64,000 nucleotides of DNA from Paracoccaceae bacterium. GTDB taxonomy: Bacteria; Pseudomonadota; Alphaproteobacteria; Rhodobacterales; Rhodobacteraceae. The stretch's first letter is position 1, and the number at the start of each line of letters is the position of its first letter. The DNA is taken from the NCBI GenBank assembly GCA_019429405.1, contig JAHYIZ010000001.1, positions 232,035 to 296,034 on the forward strand, in the 5' to 3' direction. The notes under the pieces were generated by a model. It was not told where the DNA came from. It searched no databases and was given only the letters and a program-made list of their open reading frames with translations. The position numbers and the translations under genes were made by a program. Of the stretch, positions 52,820 to 61,044 are shown piece after piece.

Positions 52820-53503
52820 ATGGACAATGCCGTAACCGGCCTGACCTCTGCCACACCCACCGCCACCGGGCAGGCGTCAAAGAGCGCCGCAATGATCAGC
52901 AGCGATTTCCAGACCTTCCTGTTGATGCTGACCACGCAGATGCAGAATCAGGACCCGCTGAACCCGATCGAAAGTTCAGATTATGCGGTACAGCTGGCCA
53001 CCTTTTCGGGGGTCGAGCAGCAGGTCAAAAGCAACCAGCTACTGGAAAGTCTCTCGGCGCAGATGGGCCTGCTCGGCATGGCGCAATTTGCAAGCTGGGT
53101 CGGCATGGAGGCGCGCGCAGCAGCGCCGGTGCTTTATGATGGCGCAACGCCCGTAACGCTTTCGCCCAACCCGCCGCAAGGTGCCAGCCGCGCGGTGCTT
53201 GTTACCGTGAACGCGCTGGGCCAAGAGGCAGATCGCCGCGACGTCGCAGTTTCATCCGACCTGATAACATGGGCCGGCAGCACCAGCACCGGCGCCGCAT
53301 TTATGCCGGGCCAGTACAGCTTCTATCTTGAAAGCTTCGACGCCAACGGCATCATGCTCGGCAACGACGTGGTTGAAACCTACAGCACCATCACCGAGGC
53401 GCGCGGCGGCGGCGGCGGTGGCACCACTCTGGTTCTGGCAGGCGGCGCCACCGTGGGCACGGATGCGGTATCAGCCTTGCGCGCGCCGCGAAGCGCCAAC
53501 TAG
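52820..53503 (+). CDS. flgD: Flagellar hook assembly protein FlgD
   Basis: Hook-cap scaffold of 227 residues. The conserved N-terminal segment is SSDFQTFLLMLTTQMQNQDPLNPIESSDYAVQLATFSGVEQQVKSNQLLESLSAQ; the C-terminal part has VLVTVNALGQEADRRDVAVSSDLITWAG. The hook gene flgE, normally its partner, is not in this window. The stop overlaps that of ubiB (CTAG). Confidence 0.95.
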   Translation: MDNAVTGLTSATPTATGQASKSAAMISSDFQTFLLMLTTQMQNQDPLNPIESSDYAVQLATFSGVEQQVKSNQLLESLSAQMGLLGMAQFASWVGMEARAAAPVLYDGATPVTLSPNPPQGASRAVLVTVNALGQEADRRDVAVSSDLITWAGSTSTGAAFMPGQYSFYLESFDANGIMLGNDVVETYSTITEARGGGGGGTTLVLAGGATVGTDAVSALRAPRSAN

Positions 53504-55029
53504 AAAAGCGCGGCCAACAGCACCCCCGCCCCCACCAGTGCACCCCCGGCAAGGAACGCGACCAGATCGCGCCGACGCCGGGGTGCGGGCGGCTCCGGCG
53601 GCGCAGAAACCTGCCGTTGCAGCATGTTTTCAACGATTTCTGGCAGTTTTGGCCCGAACCGCCCCAGCACCCGCGCCGTTCGCGCAAAGTCGCGCAGCAT
53701 CGAACGCGGCCCAAGGTTCTGTCGGATGTAGGTGCCAACCACGGGCTTTGCCACCTCCCACATGTTGAGCGCCGGGTTTAGCGAACGCGAAACCCCTTCG
53801 ACCACCACCATCGTGCGCTGCAACAAGATCAGCTCGGTGCGGGTCTGCATGCCGAACCGTTCGGTCACCTCGAACAGATAGGCCAGCAGCCGCGCCATCG
53901 AAATGTGGCTGGCATCCATGCCGAAGATCGGTTCGCCTACCGCGCGCAAAGCCCGCGCGAAATCTTCCACCGAACGGTCGCGCGGCACATAGCCCGCCTC
54001 AAAATGCACCTCGGCAACGCGCCGGTAATCCTTGCGGATAAAGCCCATCAGAATCTCGGCATAAACCCGGCGGGTGTATTCATCGATCTGCCCCATGATG
54101 CCAAAGTCATAGGCGACGATGTCGCCATTCGGCGCCACCTTCAGGTTGCCCTGATGCATGTCGGCGTGAAAATAGCCGTCGCGCAGCGCGTGGCTGAGGA
54201 ACAGTTGCAGCACCCGTTCGCTCAGCGCCACAAGATCATGCCCGGCAGCACGCAGCGCCTCGATGTCGCCCAGCGCGATGCCATCAACCCAGTCAAGCGT
54301 CATCACCCGGCGCGCCGACAGATCCCAATGCGGGCGCGGCGCGGCGAAACCTGCATCATTTGCGGTGTTGGCGCAAAATTCGAGCGCGGCGGACGCCTCC
54401 ATCCGCAAATCCAGCTCGCCCAGCACCACGCTTTCAAAATGCGCGACCACATCCGACGGGCGCAGGCGGCGCGACGAGGGCGAGACCAGCTCGATCAGGC
54501 GCGCGGCAAAATGGAAAGCGTCGAGGTCTTTTTGAAAGGCCCGCTCAATGCCGGGACGCAGCACCTTGATTGCAACCTTGGCGCCGGTGTCGATGCGCCG
54601 CGCCGAATGCACCTGCGCGATCGAAGCGGCGGCGACGGGTTCCGAAAATTCGGCAAACAGCGCATCGACCGACCGGCCCAGTTCGGCGGCGACCGAAGCC
54701 TTGGCCTCGGCCACTGAAAACGGCGGAAGCCGATCTTGCAGCACGGTCAACTGCTCCGCCAGTTCGGCCCCTACCACGTCGGGTCGGGTCGAAAGCACCT
54801 GCCCGAACTTGATGTAGGCGGGGCCAAGTGCTGTCAGCGCCCGCGTCACCGGCGGCAGCGCGGGGTCACCCTTCAGCCCCAGCCAAGCGAAAGGCCAGCC
54901 CAGCACCCGCGCCAGAAGCCGCAGCCGTGGCGGCACATCCATCGCCTCAAGCGCTACTTTCATGGCGCCCGAACGCTCGAACGTGGCGCCGGTAATGATC
55001 AGCCGCCAGAGGTTGTGCGGGCCGCGCAT
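53500..55029 (-). CDS. ubiB: Ubiquinone biosynthesis kinase-like protein UbiB
   Basis: ADCK/ABC1-family protein of 509 residues needed for ubiquinone synthesis. Features are ALGPAYIKFGQVLSTRPDVVGAELAEQLTVLQDRLPPF (the KxGQ motif), SIAQVHSAR, VAIKVLRPGIE, and YFHADMHQGNLKV, YDFGIMGQID in the kinase core. The classic HADPHPGN reads HADMHQGN here. A C-terminal membrane helix pair ends the protein (RDLVAFLAGGALVGAGVLLAALF). ATG 55029 is one base after the ubiE stop region. Confidence 0.96.
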   Translation of the reverse strand: MRGPHNLWRLIITGATFERSGAMKVALEAMDVPPRLRLLARVLGWPFAWLGLKGDPALPPVTRALTALGPAYIKFGQVLSTRPDVVGAELAEQLTVLQDRLPPFSVAEAKASVAAELGRSVDALFAEFSEPVAAASIAQVHSARRIDTGAKVAIKVLRPGIERAFQKDLDAFHFAARLIELVSPSSRRLRPSDVVAHFESVVLGELDLRMEASAALEFCANTANDAGFAAPRPHWDLSARRVMTLDWVDGIALGDIEALRAAGHDLVALSERVLQLFLSHALRDGYFHADMHQGNLKVAPNGDIVAYDFGIMGQIDEYTRRVYAEILMGFIRKDYRRVAEVHFEAGYVPRDRSVEDFARALRAVGEPIFGMDASHISMARLLAYLFEVTERFGMQTRTELILLQRTMVVVEGVSRSLNPALNMWEVAKPVVGTYIRQNLGPRSMLRDFARTARVLGRFGPKLPEIVENMLQRQVSAPPEPPAPRRRRDLVAFLAGGALVGAGVLLAALF

Positions 55030-55030
55030 T

Positions 55031-55783
55031 CTAGAGTTTCCAGCCCGAATGCAGCGCCGCAATGCCCATGGAAAGGTTGCGGTATTTTACCTGCCCAAAG
55101 CCAGCCGTCCGGATCATCCGCGCAAATGACTCCTGATCGGGGAACTTTCGGATCGATTCGACAAGGTATTGGTAACTGTCACGGTCATTGGCGACCAGCG
55201 CGCCCAGCGGCGGAATCACGTTGAACGAATAGCGGTCGTAAAGCCATTGCAGCGCCGGGTTCGGCAACTGGCTGAATTCAAGCACCATCAGCCGCCCGCC
55301 GGGGCGCAGCACGCGGAACGCCTCGGCCAGCACATCGGCGATGCGGGTGACGTTGCGGATACCAAAGCTCATGGTGAAAACGTCATAGGAATTGTCGGCA
55401 AAGGGCAGCGCCATGGCATCGGCCACCACCCATTCCAGACGGCTGGCAAGGTTTTCCGCCTCGGCGCGTTTTTGCCCCTCGGTCAACATGCTTTCGGTCA
55501 TGTCGCAGACGGTCGCGGTGGCCCCCGGCGCCCGGCCCAAAAACCGAAACGCCACATCGCCCGTACCGCCTGCCATATCCAAAAGGCGCTGGCCGGGGCG
55601 TGGTGCCAACCAATCCATCATCGCGTCTTTCCACAGACGGTGGATGCCGAGGCTCATCAGATCGTTCATGATGTCGTATTTTGAGGCGACGCGGGTGAAG
55701 ACCCCGTGCACCATGCCGGCCTTTTCGCCCTCGTTCACGGTCTGAAAGCCGAAATGCGTGGTGTTCTGCGTGCTGTCCGTCAT
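55031..55783 (-). CDS. ubiE: Ubiquinone/menaquinone C-methyltransferase UbiE
   Basis: AdoMet methyltransferase of 250 residues in ubiquinone synthesis. The family motifs are [61 protein letters not shown] (AdoMet loop), [13 protein letters not shown] and [28 protein letters not shown]. It overlaps closely with ubiB and forms an ubiE-ubiB unit, transcribed away from mutM. Confidence 0.97.
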   Translation of the reverse strand: MTDSTQNTTHFGFQTVNEGEKAGMVHGVFTRVASKYDIMNDLMSLGIHRLWKDAMMDWLAPRPGQRLLDMAGGTGDVAFRFLGRAPGATATVCDMTESMLTEGQKRAEAENLASRLEWVVADAMALPFADNSYDVFTMSFGIRNVTRIADVLAEAFRVLRPGGRLMVLEFSQLPNPALQWLYDRYSFNVIPPLGALVANDRDSYQYLVESIRKFPDQESFARMIRTAGFGQVKYRNLSMGIAALHSGWKL

Positions 55784-55812
55784 GGGCCTTGCCGTTCCTG
55801 AATGGTGCCCCC

Positions 55813-55840
55813 CTTATAGGCGGCGCAGCGGCCAAGACAA
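55813..55840 (-). promoter_or_regulatory. Candidate promoter of ubiE
   Basis: On the minus strand TTGTCT (-35-like, 55835-55840) is separated by 16 bp from TATAAG (-10-like, 55813-55818), 30 bp upstream of the ubiE ATG. Confidence 0.45.
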
Positions 55841-55865
55841 TGCGACAACGCGAAAGGGTTTGCCC

Positions 55866-56716
55866 ATGCCCGAACTGCCCGAGTTAAAACCGTACGCCGT
55901 GGCCTTGCCCCCGCGATGGAGGGGCAGGTGATCACACGCGCCGAGGTCAGGCGCCCCGATCTGCGCTGGCCTCTGCCCGAGGGTATGGCCGAGCGGCTGA
56001 CCGGGGCGCGGGTTCTGGCGCTGCGCAGGCGGTCAAAATACCTGCTGGCCGATCTTTCCACGGGCGAATCGCTGCTGATCCACCTTGGCATGTCGGGGCG
56101 GATGCTGGTTTGCGGCGCCATGCAGGGCGATTTTCACCACCCGTACCCGGCGCCGCAAAAGCACGACCATGTGGTGCTGCATATGGACGCAGGCGCGCGC
56201 ATCACCTTCAACGATGCCCGCCGCTTTGGCGCAATGGACCTGACAGCGACCGACGACGCCGAGGGCCATTGGCTGCTGCGCGGCCTTGGGCCCGAGCCTT
56301 TCGGCAACGATTTTCACGAAGAATACCTTGTCGCTCGCCTGCATGGCCGCGCCACGCCGATCAAATCGGCGCTGCTCGATCAGCGCATCGTGGCGGGGCT
56401 TGGCAATATCTACGTCAGCGAAGTACTGCACCGCGCAGGCATCGACCCCCGCCGCAAGGCTGGGCGCATCAGCGCGGTGCGGGCGGCGACACTGGTGCCG
56501 ATCATTCGGCAAGTGCTCGCCGAAGCGATCGCGGCGGGCGGGTCATCGTTGCGCGACCACCGCCAGCCAGACGGCGAACTTGGCTATTTTCAGCATGCTT
56601 TCCGCGTCTATGACCGCGAAGGCATGCCCTGCCCAAGCCCCGGCTGCAGCGGCACCATTGCGCGCATCGCGCAGGCCGGGCGGTCAAGCTACTACTGCCC
56701 CGCCTGCCAGAGATGA
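55866..56716 (+). pseudogene. mutM: mutM (formamidopyrimidine-DNA glycosylase) with an N-terminal frameshift
   Basis: MutM removes 8-oxoguanine opposite C. The gene starts at ATG 55866 (MPELPE, including the catalytic Pro and Glu), then at 55881-55889 reads GAGTTAAAA where the expected codons are Glu-Val-Glu; one base is missing, so the zero frame ends at TGA 55929. From ACC at 55889 the -1 frame continues the protein perfectly ([13 protein letters not shown]...) for the full length: [47 protein letters not shown] and the C-terminal zinc finger C-x4-C-x16-C-x2-C. A protein restarted at ATG 55916 would lack the catalytic Pro. It is a pseudogene, a sequencing error, or a rare -1 shift. Confidence 0.9.
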
Positions 56717-56775
56717 CTTGATAATCGCCCGCCGAGTGCTAGGACTCGCCCCCGGACTTTTCGAAAGGCAAGCAA

Positions 56776-57552
56776 ATGGCGTATCAAACCCTGATCGTCG
56801 AGATCGAAGACTATGTCGCTTTGGTCCGGCTGAATCGGCCCGAAGCGCTCAATGCGCTCAATTCGCAATTGCTGGGCGAACTGGCTGACGCGCTGAAGGG
56901 CGCGGATGAAAATGACAAAGTGCGCTGCATCGTCCTGACCGGGTCGGAAAAAGCCTTCGCTGCTGGCGCCGACATCAAGGAAATGGCCGACAAGAGCTTT
57001 GTCGACATGTTCACCGCTGATTACTTCGGCACCGAGGCCGATGCCATCTTGCGCGTGCGCAAGCCAATCATTGCTGCCGTTTCAGGCTACGCGCTTGGTG
57101 GCGGTTGCGAGCTGGCGATGATGTGCGATTTCATCATCGCCTCTGAAACCGCAAAGTTCGGCCAGCCCGAAATCAACCTCGGCGTGGTCGCGGGCATCGG
57201 CGGCACGCAGCGCCTGACCCGATTCGTTGGCAAATCAAAATCAATGGACATGCACCTGACCGGCCGTTTCATGGATGCCGCCGAGGCCGAACGCTCGGGC
57301 CTTGTCAGCCGCGTGGTGCCGGTGGGCAAGCTGATTCCCGAGGCGATGGAGGCCGCGCGCAAGATTGCCGCAAAATCAGCGCTGAGCGTGATGGTGGTCA
57401 AGGAAGCCGTCAACCGCGCCTATGAAACCACCCTGCGCGAGGGGGTGCTGTTTGAACGCCGGATTTTCCACGCGCTCTTTGCCACGGAAGACCAGAAGGA
57501 AGGCATGAGCGCCTTTCTCGAAAAACGACAGCCGCAGTTCCGCGACCGCTAA
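56776..57552 (+). CDS. Enoyl-CoA hydratase
   Basis: Crotonase-fold enzyme of 258 residues that hydrates trans-2-enoyl-CoA in fatty-acid oxidation. It contains [17 protein letters not shown], the oxyanion-hole segment [58 protein letters not shown] (two catalytic Glu) and [17 protein letters not shown]. It resembles the FadB1/EchA type of short-chain hydratase. It is between mutM and rpsT; a rpsT promoter follows. Confidence 0.94.
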   Translation: MAYQTLIVEIEDYVALVRLNRPEALNALNSQLLGELADALKGADENDKVRCIVLTGSEKAFAAGADIKEMADKSFVDMFTADYFGTEADAILRVRKPIIAAVSGYALGGGCELAMMCDFIIASETAKFGQPEINLGVVAGIGGTQRLTRFVGKSKSMDMHLTGRFMDAAEAERSGLVSRVVPVGKLIPEAMEAARKIAAKSALSVMVVKEAVNRAYETTLREGVLFERRIFHALFATEDQKEGMSAFLEKRQPQFRDR

Positions 57553-57574
57553 GGTTTTTCTTGGCGACGCCCCG

Positions 57575-57603
57575 TTGACTTGGCCTCGAGTCGCGCATAG
57601 AAG
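57575..57603 (+). promoter_or_regulatory. Promoter of rpsT
   Basis: TTGACT (57575-57580), a 17-bp spacer and TAGAAG (57598-57603) form a good sigma-70-type promoter, 43 bp upstream of the rpsT ATG. Confidence 0.65.
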
Positions 57604-57645
57604 CGCGGCTTCAGGATTACCCTACCGAAATCGGAAGAACGACTC

Positions 57646-57912
57646 ATGGCCAATACGCCCCAATCCAAGAAGCGCGCACGCCAGAACGAGCGCCGCAATG
57701 ATGTCAACAAAGCGCGCCGTTCGCGTATCCGCACCTTCTTGCGCAAGGTCGAAGAAGCACTGTCTTCAGGCAGCGCCGACACTGCGACTGCCGCACTGCG
57801 TGCCGCCCAGCCCGAACTGGCGCGCGGTGTGAGCAAAGGTGTTCTTCACAAGAATACCGTGGCGCGCAAAATGTCGCGCCTGACTGCCCGCGTTAAAGCG
57901 CTGGCTGTCTGA
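57646..57912 (+). CDS. rpsT: 30S ribosomal protein S20
   Basis: Small basic ribosomal protein of 88 residues: [38 protein letters not shown], later [27 protein letters not shown], the standard S20 sequence pattern. It binds 16S rRNA. It has its own promoter upstream and an intrinsic terminator downstream, and neighbours dnaA, a typical alphaproteobacterial order. Confidence 0.98.
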   Translation: MANTPQSKKRARQNERRNDVNKARRSRIRTFLRKVEEALSSGSADTATAALRAAQPELARGVSKGVLHKNTVARKMSRLTARVKALAV

Positions 57913-57938
57913 TCTGAAAGCATTTTCTGGCAAGAACA

Positions 57939-57975
57939 GGGCGCGCCTTCGGGTGGCGCCCTTTTCTGTTTTTTA
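57939..57975 (+). terminator. Intrinsic terminator of rpsT
   Basis: Stem GGGCGC (57939-57944)/GCGCCC (57956-57961) is extended by CC-TTCG-GG, a UUCG tetraloop, and is followed by TTTTCTGTTTTTT. Confidence 0.92.
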
Positions 57976-58015
57976 ATGAAATCAACGGCTTGGCGCCTCT
58001 GTTGCCGTGGAACCA

Positions 58016-58135
58016 GATTCGCGGCGGTATATCGGAGTCAAGCGTGAAGATTGGTTGCGAAGGCCGCTTTCCTCTTGCTAGCGTGACCGGGCGATTCACG
58101 TCGTCTGGGGGACATGACGCATTGCTGCGCGACTC
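58016..58135. promoter_or_regulatory. Four GANTC sites upstream of dnaA
   Basis: GATTC (58016-58020), GAGTC (58035-58039), GATTC (58093-58097) and GACTC (58131-58135) are clustered 258-377 bp upstream of dnaA. In Caulobacter, methylation of GANTC in the dnaA promoter by CcrM modulates dnaA transcription; ccrM is in this same window. Confidence 0.55.
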
Positions 58136-58237
58136 GGCAGATTTTGCCGCGTCACGTTTGAACTGCCAAGCTGCAAGGCAGCGCGATGCGATGGGTAGGC
58201 CGGGCCGCAAGGCTGGTCAGCCGTAACGGCTTTGGAA

Positions 58238-58255
58238 TGCCAGATATTTCTGGCA
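58238..58255. repeat. Inverted repeat upstream of dnaA
   Basis: TGCCAGA-TATT-TCTGGCA, perfect 7-bp arms with a 4-nt spacer, 138 bp upstream of dnaA. It could be an operator or an mRNA leader hairpin. Confidence 0.4.
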
Positions 58256-58392
58256 CCAAGGTGTCATGTCTTTTGTCAAGCCGCCGTCATGGCGGGAGAG
58301 GTTGGGGTGCTGGCCCCGAAGCGACCTTTCCCACTGCGATGTGGTTTGACAATTCCCGATGGCGCTGAGGTCGCAAGTGTGGCGCGGCGGGG

Positions 58393-59760
58393 ATGGCGGA
58401 TATGCAGAACGAATACTGGGACAAGGCGCGTGGCGAGCTTTTCCGGGTTTTGGGTACGAATAACTTTTCTTGCTGGATTGAACCTCTTGCGCTGACAGAA
58501 TTGCGCGATGGCGCGGCAATCATCGAGACGCCGACCCGCTTCATGCGCGACTGGGTTTCGCGCAATTATGCCGACCAGATTCTGCGCGAGCTGAACAGCG
58601 CTGGGGCCGGTGTGACCCGCATAGATCTGCGCGTCGCCGAATCGCGGCCCGTTGCGCCAGCGGTGGCGGCTTCCGAGGCCCGGCCTCGCCGCGCCGCGCG
58701 CAATGGCGAAAACGGCGAGCTTTTGGGCGCGCCGCTCGACGCCCGCTTCACGTTTGACAGTTTCGTGGTCGGCAAGCCCAACGAGCTTGCTCACGCCGCC
58801 GCGCGCCGCGTGGCCGAGGGCGGGCCCGCGACCTTCAACCCGCTGTTTCTTTACGGCGGCGTCGGCCTTGGCAAAACCCACCTGATGCACGCCATCGCGC
58901 ATGAGCTGAGCACCCGGCAGCCCGACCTGCGGGTGCTTTACCTCTCGGCAGAACAGTTCATGTACCGCTTTGTTCTGGCGCTGCGCGAACGGCAAATCAT
59001 GGATTTCAAAGAGCTGTTCCGGTCAGTTGACGTTCTGATGGTCGATGACGTTCAGTTTATTGCGGGCAAGGATTCAACGCAGGAAGAATTCTTCCATACG
59101 TTCAACGCGCTGGTGGACCAAAACAAGCAGATCGTGATTTCCGCCGACCGCGCCCCCGGCGAGATCAAGGATCTGGAAGATCGAATCAAAAGCCGTCTGC
59201 AATGCGGCCTCGTGGTCGATCTGCACCCGACCGATTACGAGCTTCGGTTGGGCGTTCTGCAATCGAAGGTCGAGGCCTTTCGCGGCCAATATGCCGGGCT
59301 CACCCTCGCGCATGGCGTGCTGGAGTTTCTGGCGCACCGCATCACTACCAACGTGCGCGTTCTCGAAGGCGCACTGACCCGTCTTTTCGCCTTCGCCAGC
59401 CTTGTGGGGCGCGAAATCACGCTCGACCTGGCGCAGGAATGCCTCGCCGACATTCTGCGCGCCTCGGACCGCAAGGTTTCGATTGAAGAAATCCAGCGCA
59501 AGGTGGCCGAACATTACAACGTGCGGCTGTCCGACCTTGTCGGGCCCAAGCGGATGCGCACCATCGCGCGACCCCGGCAGATTGCGATGTATCTGGCCAA
59601 GCAAATGACCACGCGCAGTCTGCCTGAGATCGGGCGCCGCTTTGGCGGGCGCGACCACACCACCATCATGCACGGCATCCGCAAGGTCGAAGAACTGAAG
59701 GGCGGCGACCACCAGATGGCCGAAGACATCGACCTTTTGCGCCGCTTGCTTGAGGCGTGA
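58393..59760 (+). CDS. dnaA: Chromosomal replication initiator protein DnaA
   Basis: AAA+ initiator of 455 residues. Domain I is at the N-terminus (YWDKARGELFRVLGTNNFSCWIEPL); the AAA+ core has DSFVVGKPNELAHAAARRVAE, Walker A GGVGLGKTHLM (near 156) and Walker B VLMVDDVQFI; domain IV has MTTRSLPEIGRRFGGRDHTTIMHGIRKVEEL, the DnaA-box-binding signature. Start ATG 58393 or ATG 58402, three codons on. Its leader contains GANTC sites and an inverted repeat. dnaN is 110 bp downstream. Confidence 0.98.
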   Translation: MADMQNEYWDKARGELFRVLGTNNFSCWIEPLALTELRDGAAIIETPTRFMRDWVSRNYADQILRELNSAGAGVTRIDLRVAESRPVAPAVAASEARPRRAARNGENGELLGAPLDARFTFDSFVVGKPNELAHAAARRVAEGGPATFNPLFLYGGVGLGKTHLMHAIAHELSTRQPDLRVLYLSAEQFMYRFVLALRERQIMDFKELFRSVDVLMVDDVQFIAGKDSTQEEFFHTFNALVDQNKQIVISADRAPGEIKDLEDRIKSRLQCGLVVDLHPTDYELRLGVLQSKVEAFRGQYAGLTLAHGVLEFLAHRITTNVRVLEGALTRLFAFASLVGREITLDLAQECLADILRASDRKVSIEEIQRKVAEHYNVRLSDLVGPKRMRTIARPRQIAMYLAKQMTTRSLPEIGRRFGGRDHTTIMHGIRKVEELKGGDHQMAEDIDLLRRLLEA

Positions 59761-59824
59761 CGTCGCGGGGCCTTGACGGCCCGGCCGCCCGCGTGGACAA
59801 GTCCCGATAAATCTTGAGCTTGCG

Positions 59825-59845
59825 CGGAAAACTGCTAGTTTTCCG
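59825..59845. repeat. Inverted repeat in the dnaN leader
   Basis: CGGAAAACT-GCT-AGTTTTCCG is a perfect 9-bp dyad with a 3-nt centre, 25 bp upstream of the dnaN ATG. A degenerate DnaA-box-like sequence (CGTGGACAA, two mismatches on the reverse strand) is at 59792-59800. It may be an operator or leader hairpin between dnaA and dnaN. Confidence 0.5.
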
Positions 59846-59870
59846 ATCCCGGCAGCCTTTGGGGGTGAAT

Positions 59871-60989
59871 ATGAAAATCAGCATTGAACGCGCGGCTCTG
59901 CTTAAGGCGGTAGCGCAGGCGCAATCGGTCGTGGAGCGGCGCAACACGATTCCGATCCTGGCGAACGTGCTGATCGAGGCCGAGGGTGCCACCGCCTCGT
60001 TCCGTGCCACCGATCTTGACATCGAAGTGGTCGACCGCGCCCCGGCGATGGTCGAGCGGGCGGGCGCCACCACGGTTTCGGCGGTGATGCTGCACGAGAT
60101 CGTGCGCAAGCTGCCCGACGGGGCGCTGGTCAGCCTTGCCGATGACCCCGCGACGGGCCGGCTTTCGGTGCAGGCCGGGCGCTCGCACTTCAACCTTGCC
60201 ACGCTGCCGCGCGAAGATTTCCCGGTGATGGCAAGCTCAGAATACACCGCCAATTTCAGCGCCCCGGCGGCTGTGCTGCGGCGGTTGTTTGACAAGTCGA
60301 AGTTTGCGATTTCAACCGAAGAAACGCGCTATTACCTCAACGGTGTTTACATGCATATCGCCACCAGCGAGACCGGCCCGGTGCTGCGCTGCGTGGCGAC
60401 CGATGGCCACCGGCTGGCCCGGATCGACGCGCCGCTGCCCGATGGCGCTGCCGACATGCCCGGCGTGATCGTGCCGCGCAAGACCGTGGGCGAGATGCGA
60501 AAGCTTCTGGAGGATGACGAGGCCCAGATCGCGGTTTCGGTGTCTGAAACCAAGGTGCGCTTTGCAACGCCGACGATCACGCTGACCTCGAAGGTCATTG
60601 ACGGCACCTTCCCCGATTACACCCGCGTGATTCCGGTGGGCAACACCCGGCGGCTCGAGGTGGACGCCGCCGAGTTTGCACGCGCGGTTGACCGGGTCGC
60701 GACGGTTTCATCGGAACGCTCGCGCGCGGTCAAGCTGAGCCTTGATGAAGACCGCCTCGTGCTCTCGGTCAACGCGCCTGACGCGGGCGCGGCCGAAGAA
60801 GAGCTGGCGGTCGCCTACGCCGATGAGCGGCTTGAGATCGGCTTCAACGCCAAGTATCTGCTGGAAATCGCCAGTCAGGTGGACCGCGAGAATGCGGTGT
60901 TCCTGTTCAATTCATCGGGCGACCCCACGTTGATGCGCGAGGGCAACGATACCTCGGCGGTCTATGTGGTGATGCCGATGCGGGTCTAA
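59871..60989 (+). CDS. dnaN: DNA polymerase III subunit beta (sliding clamp)
   Basis: Clamp protein of 372 residues with three similar domains. Conserved segments are MKISIERAALLKAVAQAQSVVERRNTIPILANVLIEA, LRCVATDGHRLARID, FPDYTRVIP and the C-terminal VFLFNSSGDPTLMREGNDTSAVYVVMPMRV. GGGGGTGA precedes ATG 59871. It is part of dnaA-dnaN-recF-gyrB. Confidence 0.98.
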   Translation: MKISIERAALLKAVAQAQSVVERRNTIPILANVLIEAEGATASFRATDLDIEVVDRAPAMVERAGATTVSAVMLHEIVRKLPDGALVSLADDPATGRLSVQAGRSHFNLATLPREDFPVMASSEYTANFSAPAAVLRRLFDKSKFAISTEETRYYLNGVYMHIATSETGPVLRCVATDGHRLARIDAPLPDGAADMPGVIVPRKTVGEMRKLLEDDEAQIAVSVSETKVRFATPTITLTSKVIDGTFPDYTRVIPVGNTRRLEVDAAEFARAVDRVATVSSERSRAVKLSLDEDRLVLSVNAPDAGAAEEELAVAYADERLEIGFNAKYLLEIASQVDRENAVFLFNSSGDPTLMREGNDTSAVYVVMPMRV

Positions 60990-61014
60990 CCGGGCTTTGC
61001 CCGGTGCCTGCGGC

Positions 61015-61036
61015 GCGGATATTTGAACCAAGGCAA
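61015..61036. repeat. Dispersed intergenic element, copy 2
   Basis: GCGGATATTTGAACC plus AAGGCAA, 25 bases after the dnaN stop and close to the recF start, matches copy 1 at 18077-18098 at 18 of 22 positions. Confidence 0.4.
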
Positions 61037-61044
61037 GGGGAAGT

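Larger units (their letters stand above)
57913..58392. other. Intergenic region between rpsT and dnaA (480 bp)
   Basis: It contains the rpsT terminator (57939-57975), four GANTC sites (58016-58135) and an inverted repeat (58238-58255), plus a short GGCTG-GT-CAGCC dyad at 58211-58222. I find no consensus DnaA box and no AT-rich unwinding stretch, so it does not look like a replication origin. No ORF in it is convincing. Confidence 0.7.

Noticed and set aside
55881-55891. Programmed -1 frameshift signal in mutM
   Set aside because: The heptamer is not a canonical X-XXY-YYZ slippery site (only A-AAA re-pairs) and I see no obvious downstream stimulator; a plain mutation or sequencing error is more likely.
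57913-58392. Replication origin next to dnaA
   Set aside because: No consensus DnaA box and no AT-rich unwinding region were found.
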